From Lachnospiraceae bacterium (GTDB lineage Bacteria; Bacillota; Clostridia; Lachnospirales; Lachnospiraceae), in the NCBI GenBank assembly GCA_900766575.1, contig CAAFVW010000026.1, forward strand, positions 1 to 13,391: a DNA stretch of 13,391 bases, in the 5' to 3' direction. The first letter of the stretch is position 1. Each line of letters opens with the position of its first letter. Of this stretch, positions 1-8,685 are shown piece after piece. The position numbers were made by a program, and so were the translations under genes. The notes beneath the pieces are model-generated. The model saw nothing but the letters and a program-made list of their open reading frames with translations, searched no databases and had not been told where the DNA came from.

Positions 1-1463
1 CAAGCATCAGTGAGAGTGAAAGTGAATCCACGAGCCTGAGCGAGAGTGAGAGCGAATCCACAAGCATCAGTGAGAGTGAAAGTGAATCCACGAGCCTGAG
101 CGAGAGTGAGTCCGCGAGCGTAAGTGAAAGCGAATCCACCAGCGTAAGTGAGAGCGAGTCTACGAGCGTAAGTGAGAGTGAGTCCGCGAGTCTGAGTGAG
201 AGCGAGTCTACGAGCGTAAGCGAGAGTGAATCCACCAGCGTAAGCGAGAGTGAATCCACGAGCGTAAGTGAGAGCGAATCCACGAGCGTAAGCGAGAGTG
301 AATCTACGAGAGTAAGTGAGAGTGAATCCACAAGCGTCAGCGAGAGTGAATCCACGAGCGTAAGTGAGAGCGAATCTACGAGCGTAAGTGAGAGCGAGTC
401 TACGAGCGTAAGCGAGAGTGAAAGTGAATCCACCAGCGTAAGTGAGAGTGAGTCTACGAGCGTAAGTGAGAGCGAGTCTACGAGCGTAAGCGAGAGTGAA
501 TCCACGAGCTTGAGCGAGAGTGAGTCCGCGAGTCTGAGTGAGAGCGAGTCTACGAGCGTAAGTGAGAGTGAATCCACCAGCGTAAGTGAGAGCGAATCCA
601 CAAGCATCAGTGAGAGTGAATCCACCAGCGTAAGCGAGAGCGAATCCACCAGTGTAAGCGAGAGTGAATCCACCAGCGTAAGCGAGAGTGAATCCACGAG
701 CGTAAGCGAGAGTGAGTCCACGAGCATCAGTGAGAGCGAGAGCGAATCCACGAGTCTGAGTGAGAGTGAATCTACTTCAGCAAGTGAGAATGAATCTACA
801 AGCGTAAGTAACAGTGAGAGCACGAGTACGAGCGTAAGCGAGAGCGAGTCTACAAGCGCAAGCATTTCTGAGAACGCTAACGCAAGTAACGAAAGCAGCA
901 CCAGTACTTCCACTAGTACCAGCCTGAGCACCTCTGCTTCCGAGAGCACCAGTGCAAGTGACTCTGCAAGCGCAGCCGCAAGTACCGCAGCGGACGCCGG
1001 AGACGATGGAGACGCCGGTGATGCAGGTACAGATGGACCCGCAGAAGTGACCGCACCTACCGCAACGGTAGTAACCCCTGTAGCAGCAGCGCCTGCACCT
1101 GCAGCAGCTGTGGCCACCGTGGTACAGATTGCAGATACGCCGACACCTCTGGCACCGGCAGCGCCTGCGGAACAGAACACGAATGCAGCAGCAAATGCTA
1201 CGACGGAGATCACCGATGAGGAAGTACCTCTGGCAGTTATGAACGATGAAACGAACAATGATGTCGTAGAGATCGAAGACGAGAAGACTGCATTGGCAGA
1301 CGGACTTAATAAGAACGGCAAGCGTCATTGGTGGTGGTGGATTCTTGTGATCATTGCAGCCATTACCGGTAAGACTGCATATGACAAAAAGAACAAAAAA
1401 GGAATCTTTGCCGAGAAAGCTGTGGCAACCGGAGAGGAAGAATCCGAGAATACCGAGGAATAA
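1..1463 (+). CDS. Serine-rich repeat surface glycoprotein, C-terminal part (5' end outside window)
   Basis: The reading frame is open from base 3, at the window edge, to a TAA at 1461-1463, so this is the last 486 residues of a larger protein. The N-terminus, including any aSec-type signal peptide, lies outside. About the first 260 visible residues are near-perfect SESESTSV octapeptides, sometimes extended to ten residues. They decay into Ser/Thr/Ala-rich sequence and an Ala/Pro/Val stalk (about 960-1200). Two related acidic motifs follow: [10 protein letters not shown] (1206-1235) and [10 protein letters not shown] (1269-1298). A Lys/Arg/His stretch leads into a membrane helix beginning with four Trp (1329-1370), then a KKNKKG cluster and a Glu-rich tail. 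SRRPs are O-glycosylated adhesins exported by the accessory Sec system encoded next door. I see no LPXTG sorting signal, so the helix itself probably anchors the protein. The internal TTG at 510 is not the real start. Confidence 0.93.
   Translation, partial: SISESESESTSLSESESESTSISESESESTSLSESESASVSESESTSVSESESTSVSESESASLSESESTSVSESESTSVSESESTSVSESESTSVSESESTRVSESESTSVSESESTSVSESESTSVSESESTSVSESESESTSVSESESTSVSESESTSVSESESTSLSESESASLSESESTSVSESESTSVSESESTSISESESTSVSESESTSVSESESTSVSESESTSVSESESTSISESESESTSLSESESTSASENESTSVSNSESTSTSVSESESTSASISENANASNESSTSTSTSTSLSTSASESTSASDSASAAASTAADAGDDGDAGDAGTDGPAEVTAPTATVVTPVAAAPAPAAAVATVVQIADTPTPLAPAAPAEQNTNAAANATTEITDEEVPLAVMNDETNNDVVEIEDEKTALADGLNKNGKRHWWWWILVIIAAITGKTAYDKKNKKGIFAEKAVATGEEESENTEE
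3..776 (+). repeat. Tandem coding repeat, 24-bp unit (SESESTSV), with 30-bp variants
   Basis: About thirty tandem units fill this stretch in a single frame. The core unit is 24 bp and encodes S-E-S-E-S-T-S-V. Some units carry an extra Ser-Glu pair (30 bp), near 12-40, 60-100, 420 and 740. The eighth residue alternates among Val, Ile and Leu, and Thr is sometimes Ala. Synonymous changes (AGC/AGT/TCC/TCT, GAG/GAA) are scattered, but units stay in phase. One unit reads T-R-V because AGC became AGA at 309-311. Beyond 776 the units degenerate. This is the glycosylation domain of the SRRP, and its length is likely to vary between strains by recombination or slippage. Confidence 0.95.
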
Positions 1464-1499
1464 GTCATAGACAAATTTCCCAAAATGATGTTTACTAAT

Positions 1500-1536
1500 A
1501 TTAGTGACCACTCCCATGTGGCGGGTGGTCACTAAT
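1500..1536 (+). terminator. Strong hairpin between the SRRP gene and secY2; terminator or attenuator
   Basis: The arms 1500-1513 and 1523-1536 pair over 14 bp with one G-U pair, around a nine-base loop (1514-1522). The hairpin starts 37 bases after the SRRP stop and ends about 19 bases before the secY2 ribosome binding site. The 3' side reads TTTCATATCC, a poor U-tract, so full intrinsic termination is doubtful. Partial read-through, or protection of the upstream mRNA's 3' end, fits better. The left arm also overlaps a perfect 12-bp palindrome, ACTAATATTAGT, at 1494-1505. Confidence 0.6.
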
Positions 1537-1564
1537 TTCATATCCGGAACTATTGGAGGAACCA

Positions 1565-2776
1565 TTGACTACCAAGATAACTGTCAAAAGTCATGTAGTA
1601 ACCTATAAATTTTTGTATACTGTTTTGATTCTGCTGGTCTATCTGGCAGGGCGATCCCTTCCATTATATGGGATAGATCTTACGGCATATCTGGATCGAA
1701 CTCCGGATGTGCAGGATCTGCTGTTACAGACGGTGACCGGTGACCTGTACAGGTGTTCTGTATTTTCTCTGGGAATCGCTCCCTACATGATGTCCATGCT
1801 TCTGGTTCAGATGGCATCAGCAATGCGCAGTTCAGATGCCAGAGAAAAGTCTTCTCCCGGCAGACTGAACCGGATCTCCCTGGGAATTACATTATTATTT
1901 GCCATAGGACAGGCAGTATGGCAGTCGGAATCCCTGCTGTTTCGAGAGGGAGTCACGGATATTTTGTGGACCCGCACGGTAGCTGTCGCGGAGATGGTCT
2001 GTGGTGCAATGTTGATTCTGTGGCTGGCGGACCGCAACAGACAGTATGGTATCGGTGGCCAGACAGCGTTGATTTTTATTAACATGGTAGACAACGTCAG
2101 GACGGTAATAGCGGGACAGAAATGGGAGAATCTGAAGCTTCCGCTGCTTCTTTCCGTGATTGCACTGTTTGTTCTGGTGATTATGGAGAATGCGGAAGTG
2201 CGGATTGCCGTGCAGCGTATTTCGATTCATAATATTTATGCGGATAAGAATTATTTTGCTATAAAATTAAATCCCATCGGCATCATGCCAGTGATGTTTT
2301 CCACAGCGTTTTATATGGTGCCGCAGTTGATTCTGCAGGGACTTTCGCTGCTATTTCCGGAGCAAACGTGTTTTGCCGACTGGCAGGAACGCCTGCTGCT
2401 TGACAGACCGGCGGGAATCGGATTGTATTTACTGGTTCTGTTCGGACTCAGCATTTTTTTCGCAATGGTGTTCATCCATCCGGGGGATATTACGGAGCAG
2501 TTTCTGAAAAGCGGAGACAGTCTGCTGAATATTCATGCCGGAAAAGAGACCAGGAGATACCTGACAAAAGAGGTGCTGAAAATCAGTATTTTCAGTGCTT
2601 TTGTGATGAGTGCATGCCTGGGAGCACCATTATGGATGCAGTACCGGGGGATAATTGAGGACAGCGCACTGGCTATGCTGCCATCCTCTGTGATGATGCT
2701 GACCGGTATCTGGTGCAATCTGTACCGGGAAGTGCAGGCACTTCGGGATTATGATTCTTACAAACCTTTTATCTAG
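1565..2776 (+). CDS. secY2: Accessory Sec translocase channel subunit SecY2
   Basis: This polytopic membrane protein of about 403 residues is a SecY paralogue. It forms the membrane channel dedicated to glycosylated serine-rich repeat proteins. Hydrophobic segments run throughout, the first at about residues 15-33 and the last about 15 residues from the end, compatible with the ten helices of the SecY family. The stretch NYFAIKLNPIGIMP (from about residue 229) matches the conserved region that in SecY begins the helix 7 area. The C-terminus is short, as in other SecY2 proteins. I chose the TTG at 1565 because GGAGG at 1555-1559 lies five bases upstream. The in-frame TTG at 1553 has no such site. 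The asp1 ribosome binding site overlaps the TAG stop. It is placed in the family by its overall pattern and its neighbours. The main uncertainty is the start codon. Confidence 0.9.
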   Translation: MTTKITVKSHVVTYKFLYTVLILLVYLAGRSLPLYGIDLTAYLDRTPDVQDLLLQTVTGDLYRCSVFSLGIAPYMMSMLLVQMASAMRSSDAREKSSPGRLNRISLGITLLFAIGQAVWQSESLLFREGVTDILWTRTVAVAEMVCGAMLILWLADRNRQYGIGGQTALIFINMVDNVRTVIAGQKWENLKLPLLLSVIALFVLVIMENAEVRIAVQRISIHNIYADKNYFAIKLNPIGIMPVMFSTAFYMVPQLILQGLSLLFPEQTCFADWQERLLLDRPAGIGLYLLVLFGLSIFFAMVFIHPGDITEQFLKSGDSLLNIHAGKETRRYLTKEVLKISIFSAFVMSACLGAPLWMQYRGIIEDSALAMLPSSVMMLTGIWCNLYREVQALRDYDSYKPFI

Positions 2777-2787
2777 GAGGCTGACAA

Positions 2788-4383
2788 ATGCTTTATTTCA
2801 TACCGGCATGGTATCAGGGAGATAAATGGCGTGAAAATGAACAGGCCTGGTACACCAGGCGTATGCATACGGAATTTGATGATACGGTCAAGCAGATTCA
2901 GCTGTTTCATCGAAGCAAGGTACATCCCTATCAGATTCTTTTGTTGAGCTTTGCTCCGAATTTCCGGCATTTTCTGCACAGGCAGGGAGTGTATCATGCA
3001 CCGTACTGGTCCTGTTTTGATGCGATACAGGGAATCCGCCGGAGTAAGGCGATGATTCTGTCTTTTCACAATCTGAAATGGCCGGAAGGCATCGAATTCA
3101 TCTATGGTAATTTTGTATTGCTGGCCATGTTGGACGGAAAACTGTATGCCCAGGTGGAATTCGGCGAGGATGGCAATCTGATCCGTATAGATCTCTACCG
3201 GGATGGAGTATTGTGGAGAAAAAATATTTATGATGACCGTGGCTTTATATCGGCAACGATACGCTATGAGGATGGCAGAGAAATATGCCAGGATTATCTG
3301 GGAGAAGATGGTATCTGGCGGATCAGACAGTATGCGCGGGATGGTCACGTGGAGATCAACAAGGAGGCTTCGGAATACCTTCTGCGGCAGGGAGAACGTG
3401 AGATTCCCAGACATTATACAAGGGAAAGCTATGCTTCCATACAGGACGTTCTGGAAGAGGTGCTGGGGGCATATCTGGAGCTTGCGGGTCAGGATGCTTT
3501 TTTTTGTCCGGCGATGCACGAACTACAGATACCGGTTCTGAGAAAAGTATTGCTGAATCGTAAGAAAATATTGTCATTTTATGAGAACCGCTATCCGAGT
3601 GAAAAAATGGCGGAAATCGCAGATTTTATGGATGAGGCGGATTATGTGGTAGTGGATTCGGAGGAAAATCTTCACCGGGTCCTGAACAGTGCGGGGCGGC
3701 TTTTGACTAAAGTACGTGAGATCTCGCCTTATGATTCCAGGATCGACCACAGCATCAGTGCACAGTTGAATGTCCAGAAGATTCTGGTGCCGGTAGACGG
3801 TATCGGAGAAGAGATATTGGACGAGATGACAGGGCGGCTGGGAGAATATCTGCAACAGAATGAGAATGCGCGGGTACACTGGTTTACCAGACAGGCGGAT
3901 TACAATAGAAAAGAGCAGCTTTTAACACATACGGCGCAGGTATTGAAGCAGGCAGGACTGCCGGAAAAATGGGCATCGGAAACCGCCAGGAAGTCGGTCT
4001 CGGAGAATGAACTGGATGAGGAAGTACCGGTTCCGGTAAAATTCTATGTAGAGCAGTGTGTGGATGAGCTTTCTGTCAGTAAGTGCATCCGGGAACAGCG
4101 GATTCTGGTGGATCTGCAAAGGGAACGCGACATTTACCTGCAGATCGCAGCGATCAGTGTGGGAATCCCACAGATTGTATGCAAACAGACCAAATATGTG
4201 GAACATGGAAAAAACGGCTTTATACTTCAGAACCTGTCGGAGCTGAACCGTTGTCTGGAATATTATCTGGATGGCATGAAGCATTGGAATGAGGCCCATA
4301 TTTATTCCAGAGAATTGGGAGAACAGAACAGCACGAAAGTGCTGATCGAAGAGTGGAAAGAGGTCATAGAACAGATTGGATGA
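2788..4383 (+). CDS. asp1: Accessory Sec system protein Asp1
   Basis: Asp1 (531 residues) is a cytosolic component needed to export SRR glycoproteins. It works in a complex with Asp2 and Asp3 and with SecA2. In streptococci it has a GT-B glycosyltransferase-like fold that is thought to bind the substrate rather than catalyse. The N-terminus, MLYFIPAWYQGDKW with EFDDTVKQIQLF following, is the family's recognisable opening. A region of repeated beta-hairpin-like Tyr/Asp-Gly strands (about residues 105-200) resembles the extended beta-sheet domain of GtfA/GtfB. Near the C-terminus, AAISVGIPQIV (from about residue 454) and the following YVEHGKNGFIL match the usual GT-like end. Start: ATG, with AGGAGG (2775-2780) seven bases upstream and overlapping the secY2 stop. 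The gap to secY2 is 11 bases. The last eight bases overlap asp2. Confidence 0.93.
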   Translation: MLYFIPAWYQGDKWRENEQAWYTRRMHTEFDDTVKQIQLFHRSKVHPYQILLLSFAPNFRHFLHRQGVYHAPYWSCFDAIQGIRRSKAMILSFHNLKWPEGIEFIYGNFVLLAMLDGKLYAQVEFGEDGNLIRIDLYRDGVLWRKNIYDDRGFISATIRYEDGREICQDYLGEDGIWRIRQYARDGHVEINKEASEYLLRQGEREIPRHYTRESYASIQDVLEEVLGAYLELAGQDAFFCPAMHELQIPVLRKVLLNRKKILSFYENRYPSEKMAEIADFMDEADYVVVDSEENLHRVLNSAGRLLTKVREISPYDSRIDHSISAQLNVQKILVPVDGIGEEILDEMTGRLGEYLQQNENARVHWFTRQADYNRKEQLLTHTAQVLKQAGLPEKWASETARKSVSENELDEEVPVPVKFYVEQCVDELSVSKCIREQRILVDLQRERDIYLQIAAISVGIPQIVCKQTKYVEHGKNGFILQNLSELNRCLEYYLDGMKHWNEAHIYSRELGEQNSTKVLIEEWKEVIEQIG

Positions 4384-5884
4384 GATCAGAATCCTTCAGC
4401 TGGGAGCAAAAGACTGGAGAACACAGTACCGGATACCTTCCGGCACTGCATTTGATTATGAAAATATAGACACCTCGGACAAGGCGAAGATGTATGATCT
4501 GGTATTTCTGGAGCGATGTCCTGTGGAGGAAGAGATGGGGGTGCTGTACCGCCTGACCAAGAGCTATACCTTGTTCGTCATTGAGGGAACCGTGCTGACG
4601 GAAAGTGCGCAGGAATTTTTCAAGTCTCGCAGAGGACAGTATCTTGCAGTGGAAGAAATTCAGTATTTTCTGGAAAAAGAGGTGCGGAATTTCTTCCCCA
4701 AACCATACGGAGAAAAGTTCAGCCCCAGGCAGTTGTCCATAGCACAGGGTTTTCCGGGACGGATCATCTGGAACGGCAATTATAAGGTGACTCTCACGGG
4801 TGATTTTGGGAACAAAATGCAACAGGTGGCATACTGGCGGAATGCGATTCCGGTATTTGCCGGACAGGCGATTGATCTGTGGCTGGAATATCATAAGACT
4901 TCCGGGGTGCAGATATCTATGAAGATCACTCATTTTAAAGCGGGTAGTCTGTCGGAGATCCAACAGGTCTGGGAATTTTCCGAGGAAGATCTGCACAGGC
5001 AGGTGACGATAGATAATGAAAAACAGGATGGACCTGTTTTCGTATCTTTGCAGGCATGTGGACAGGGAACCCTGGAGATCATAGCACTGCATGACCGCTA
5101 TTCCCGCAGAGGATGGGGGAATTTCCTGCCGGGAGGGGAGAGAGTTGTGACTTCCGACCGGGAAGAAGTATTTTACTATTTTGACCCGGGAGACCGGAAG
5201 CCGCCTCTGAATGTATATTTTTCGGGATATAAGACAATGGAAGGCTTCGAGGGATATTATCTGATGCGGAAGCTGGGGAGTCCCTTTTTGCTGATAGCGG
5301 AGTCCCGGCTGGAGGGCGGCAGCTTCTACATGGGATCTGCGGAATACGAGCAGGCGATCGCAGACGGGCTGCGCAGATACCGGGAAGAACTTGGGTTCTC
5401 GGAGAATCAGGTGATCTTGTCCGGCCTGTCCATGGGAACCTTCGGTGCCATGTACTATGGCTGTGATGTCCATCCGCATACGATTCTGTTAGGTAAGCCG
5501 TTGGCGAGCATCGGAGATGTGGCGGCCAATGAACGTCTGAACCGTCCGGGAGGATTCCCGACGTCGCTGGATGTATTGAAATATTTGTATCACGGAATGG
5601 ATCAGGAGGAGATAGAGGCTCTGAACCGACGCTTCTGGGATAAATTTGATCTGGCGGACTGGAGCCATTCCCGTTTTGTTGCTTCTTATATGATAGAGGA
5701 TGATTATGACCAGACGGCCTATGGCATGTTGTTAGAACACTTGAAGTCCAACGGCGTACAGGTCTATGGCAAGGGAATCCACGGCAGACATAACGATGAT
5801 ACCAATGCGATCGTAAGGTGGTTTGTGAACCAGTACGAGCGGATACTTGCGGAAGACTTTGACAGAAGGAGCGATAGAAGATGA
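4376..5884 (+). CDS. asp2: Accessory Sec system protein Asp2 (alpha/beta-hydrolase type, probable SRRP O-acetyltransferase)
   Basis: Asp2 (502 residues) acts with Asp1 and Asp3 in SRRP export. In streptococci it also O-acetylates GlcNAc on the substrate using a Ser-acid-His triad. Here the nucleophile elbow is GLSMG, with Ser at residue 352. Near the C-terminus, GIHGRHNDD offers His469 or His472, and the acidic cluster IEDDYD, a little upstream, may supply the acid. The N-terminal half is beta-rich, and the opening DEIRILQLGAKDW is typical of Asp2. The start is a TTG at 4376, inside the end of asp1, with AAAGAGG (4357-4363) about 12 bases upstream. No better in-frame start is near, and this one gives the family's N-terminus. 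The stop overlaps the asp3 start as ATGA, which suggests translational coupling. Acetyltransferase activity is inferred from the family and the retained motif. Confidence 0.9.
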   Translation: MDEIRILQLGAKDWRTQYRIPSGTAFDYENIDTSDKAKMYDLVFLERCPVEEEMGVLYRLTKSYTLFVIEGTVLTESAQEFFKSRRGQYLAVEEIQYFLEKEVRNFFPKPYGEKFSPRQLSIAQGFPGRIIWNGNYKVTLTGDFGNKMQQVAYWRNAIPVFAGQAIDLWLEYHKTSGVQISMKITHFKAGSLSEIQQVWEFSEEDLHRQVTIDNEKQDGPVFVSLQACGQGTLEIIALHDRYSRRGWGNFLPGGERVVTSDREEVFYYFDPGDRKPPLNVYFSGYKTMEGFEGYYLMRKLGSPFLLIAESRLEGGSFYMGSAEYEQAIADGLRRYREELGFSENQVILSGLSMGTFGAMYYGCDVHPHTILLGKPLASIGDVAANERLNRPGGFPTSLDVLKYLYHGMDQEEIEALNRRFWDKFDLADWSHSRFVASYMIEDDYDQTAYGMLLEHLKSNGVQVYGKGIHGRHNDDTNAIVRWFVNQYERILAEDFDRRSDRR

Positions 5885-6348
5885 CGGGAGAGCGCTGGAG
5901 AGTCTATTGGAATGAATATGCTGCTGACACCTATCTATACGGCTCGGAGATTCTCTATCATGGTAAAAGTGATATTGAGTTTCATAACCGGCTGATGCCT
6001 CCGGGAACGATCATCAAAGAGTGGTTTTCGAAGACGAATTATCAGATGCAGAAGATCGAACCGTCCTTACCCATGATCGATGGAGAGGGAACCTACCAGA
6101 TCAAAATCAACATAGACTGTCCGGAAGGTCAGAGCTGGCTGATGCGGCTGGTATTTTATGATAAGTACGAAGAGGAAGCCGGGACGATGACTCTCAGAGA
6201 TGCTGTTACGGAATTTCAGTGTCCGCTGAAGACGTACAGCTACCGGCTGCAGCTGATCAACGGAGGAATGACGGCATTTCATTTTCATTATGTGGAGATT
6301 CAGGAAATAACAGATGAGACAGACAACAAGATTGCGAAAACTGAATAA
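5881..6348 (+). CDS. asp3: Accessory Sec system protein Asp3
   Basis: Asp3 (155 residues) is a small beta-rich protein that joins Asp1 and Asp2. In characterised systems it contacts SecA2 and the substrate, probably through a carbohydrate-binding-module-like fold. Family hallmarks are clear: DTYLYGSEILYHG, then LMPPGTIIKEW and TNYQMQ in the first 60 residues, and YSYRLQLINGGMTAFHF near the C-terminus. The length is usual. The ATG overlaps the asp2 stop by four bases, with AAGGAG (5866-5871) nine bases upstream. The last 35 bases overlap the start of secA2, so asp2, asp3 and secA2 are probably translated in a coupled way. Confidence 0.92.
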   Translation: MTGERWRVYWNEYAADTYLYGSEILYHGKSDIEFHNRLMPPGTIIKEWFSKTNYQMQKIEPSLPMIDGEGTYQIKINIDCPEGQSWLMRLVFYDKYEEEAGTMTLRDAVTEFQCPLKTYSYRLQLINGGMTAFHFHYVEIQEITDETDNKIAKTE

Positions 6349-8653
6349 GCTCCTGAAACGGGTGAAAGCATACCGGGAACAGACAGCGGCTCTGTCGGAG
6401 GAGGAACTGTCGCAGAAGACCGTAGAATTCAGACAGCGTCTGCAGGATGGGGAGACATTGGAGGATCTGCTTCCGGAGGCTTATGCGGTGGTGTGCGAGG
6501 CGGATTGGAGAATCCTCGGAAAGTTCCCGTATGATGTACAGATTCTCGGAGGAATTGCATTGCATCAGGGATATCTGGCGGAGATGAACACCGGTGAGGG
6601 GAAGACCCTGGTAGCCACCATGCCGCTGTACCTGAATGCCCTCACCGGGAAAAGCACGATCCTGGTGACTACGAATGAATATCTGGCACTGCGTGATGCA
6701 CAGGAGATGGGGCAGGTATACCGGTTCCTGGGACTGACGGTGGCGGCCGGAGTGAAGGAACGGGCGGAAGAACGAATTACCAATGAGGAGAAAAAGGAGA
6801 TCTATGGGGCAGATATCGTATATACGACACATAGTACGTTGGGATTTGATTATCTGTTCAACAATCTGGTAACTTCCGAGGAAGACCGTTTTATGAGAGA
6901 GTTTTATTATGTCATCATCGATGAGGCGGATTCGGTCCTGTTAGACAGTGCTCAGACACCGTTGGTCATCTCTGGGTCTCCCAGAGTTCAGTCCAACCTG
7001 TATGAGATGGCAGACTTTTTTGTCAGAACTCTGAAAGAAGGGCAGGATTATGAAAAAGAAGAAAAAAAGGTATGGCTGACGGAGCAGGGAATTGCTTATG
7101 CGGAGCGGTATTTCCGGATCGACAACTTTTACGGGAAAGAATATTTTGAAATCAACCGGCATGTAACACTGGCACTCAGAGCGCACGCGTTGTTTGAACC
7201 GGAGAAAGAATATATGGTTTCTGAAAATGGTGAGATTCGCCTTCTGGATGGCGGCTCCGGGCGCATGATGCCGGGAGTAAAGCTGCGGGGAGGACAACAT
7301 CAGGCTTTGGAAGTCAAGGAACATCTGAAGCTTTCCCAGGAGAATCGTTCCGTGGCATCCATTACTTACCAGAATCTGTTCCTGTTGTTCCCCAAAATGG
7401 CGGGAATGAGCGGAACGATTTCGGATGCCGCGGGGGAATTGCGGGAAGTCTATGGGGTCAGGGTATTGGTGATTCCGCCGAATTGCCCGGTGCAGCGTAA
7501 GGACCAGAAGGATCTGTTTTTCCGGGATGCGGACAGCCAGTTCCGGGCAGCCATCACAACGGCGGCGGTCAAGCATGAGACGGGGCAGCCGGTACTTATC
7601 GTAGTCAGCACCATTGCGGAGACAGAGCTGGTGTCAAAGCTTCTGACAGACAGGAGGATTCCTCACAATGTATTGAATGCCAATAATGCTTTCTGGGAGG
7701 CCACGATTATCAAAGAGGCCGGACAGAAAAATGCTGTCACGGTAGCTACGGCAATGGCCGGACGCGGCACGGATATCCGTCTGGGAGAGGGCGTTCCCAA
7801 ACTGGGTGGTCTGGCGGTCATTGGTATCGGCAGAATGCACAATACCAGGCAGGAGCGACAGGCCAGGGGACGTGCGGGACGGCAGGGAGATCCGGGCAGC
7901 AGCTGTTTCTTCGTATCGCTGGAGGATGAAGTCGTGGCAGCATTCGGACCCTCCGATATGGAAAAATATCTGGAGAGACATCGCAGGATCGGCAGGAGAA
8001 GGGTTCGGAGAATCGTGAATCACGCCCAGAGCCTCGGAGAAGAAAAAGCGGTTCTGTCCAGAAAACAGGCATTATATTATGATGAAGTCATGCAGAAGCA
8101 GCGACAACTGATTTACGCCATGCGGGATGAACTTCTGGACGGCGGAGGCATCAGTATCGAAAGATTTGAGAAAATAGCGGCCGGAAATATTCGGGGATTT
8201 GTGAAGGAAAATCAAAAAAGAGGGAAGATGGACAGACAGATCATGAACCGTTATCTGTTGGACAACGTTTCCTATCGGATGGAGGAGATTCCCGAAGACG
8301 CACTGCATGGGCGGAATGCCGGAAAGTATCTGCTGGAGGGTGTCCGGAAAAGCCTGGCCGGGCAGGAAAAGAAAATGGGAGATCCGGAGACAATGCTGGA
8401 TTTCATGCGGGTTGCTACTCTCACGGCCATTGATGATGCCTGGGTAGAGGAAGTGGACTACCTGCAGCAGTTACAGGCAGCGGTGAGTGGAAGGGCTTCC
8501 GCCCAGAGAAATCCGGTGTATGAATACCGGCGGGATGCGCTGGAATCTTTTCGCCGTATGGAACAGACAGTACAGAAAAATATCATGAGAAACATTCTGC
8601 TCAGTGATGTGGAGCACACTGGAGAAGGGGAATTGCGGATTCTGTTCCCGTAG
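6314..8653 (+). CDS. secA2: Accessory Sec translocase ATPase SecA2
   Basis: SecA2 (779 residues) is the motor ATPase that drives SRR glycoproteins through SecY2. Walker A is MNTGEGKT (residues 91-98) and Walker B is VIIDEADSVLLD with DEAD at 203-206. The second nucleotide-binding fold carries MAGRGTDIRLGEG and QARGRAGRQGDPGSS. Scaffold and wing regions follow. The protein ends at GELRILFP, without the Cys-rich zinc-binding C-terminal tail of housekeeping SecA. It is therefore shorter than SecA1, as expected for the SecA2 of aSec clusters. The position between asp3 and gtfA also supports SecA2. The ATG at 6314 lies inside asp3, with a weak AGGA at 6302-6305. The N-terminal sequence aligns with the usual SecA start, so I keep it. 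Confidence 0.95.
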   Translation: MRQTTRLRKLNKLLKRVKAYREQTAALSEEELSQKTVEFRQRLQDGETLEDLLPEAYAVVCEADWRILGKFPYDVQILGGIALHQGYLAEMNTGEGKTLVATMPLYLNALTGKSTILVTTNEYLALRDAQEMGQVYRFLGLTVAAGVKERAEERITNEEKKEIYGADIVYTTHSTLGFDYLFNNLVTSEEDRFMREFYYVIIDEADSVLLDSAQTPLVISGSPRVQSNLYEMADFFVRTLKEGQDYEKEEKKVWLTEQGIAYAERYFRIDNFYGKEYFEINRHVTLALRAHALFEPEKEYMVSENGEIRLLDGGSGRMMPGVKLRGGQHQALEVKEHLKLSQENRSVASITYQNLFLLFPKMAGMSGTISDAAGELREVYGVRVLVIPPNCPVQRKDQKDLFFRDADSQFRAAITTAAVKHETGQPVLIVVSTIAETELVSKLLTDRRIPHNVLNANNAFWEATIIKEAGQKNAVTVATAMAGRGTDIRLGEGVPKLGGLAVIGIGRMHNTRQERQARGRAGRQGDPGSSCFFVSLEDEVVAAFGPSDMEKYLERHRRIGRRRVRRIVNHAQSLGEEKAVLSRKQALYYDEVMQKQRQLIYAMRDELLDGGGISIERFEKIAAGNIRGFVKENQKRGKMDRQIMNRYLLDNVSYRMEEIPEDALHGRNAGKYLLEGVRKSLAGQEKKMGDPETMLDFMRVATLTAIDDAWVEEVDYLQQLQAAVSGRASAQRNPVYEYRRDALESFRRMEQTVQKNIMRNILLSDVEHTGEGELRILFP

Positions 8654-8685
8654 GAACGGAAACAGCAGTGAAAAGGAGAAAAAAT

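Noticed and set aside
1..776. Direct repeats that could suggest a CRISPR array or other spaced repeat
   Set aside because: The units are contiguous, multiples of three, and in frame with the SRRP, with no unique spacers.
777..1565. A 262-codon Cys/Arg-rich open frame on the minus strand
   Set aside because: It is the antisense shadow of the low-complexity SRRP gene. It has no ribosome binding site I can see and its composition is unlike a real protein.
4364..5479. A 371-codon minus-strand open frame
   Set aside because: It lies opposite asp2, whose family is clear. The sequence is rich in His, Arg and Gln in a way typical of antisense frames, and it has no recognisable motif.
6314..8653. 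Housekeeping SecA instead of SecA2
   Set aside because: The protein lacks the Cys-rich zinc-binding tail and sits inside the secY2-asp-gtf run, so SecA2 fits better.
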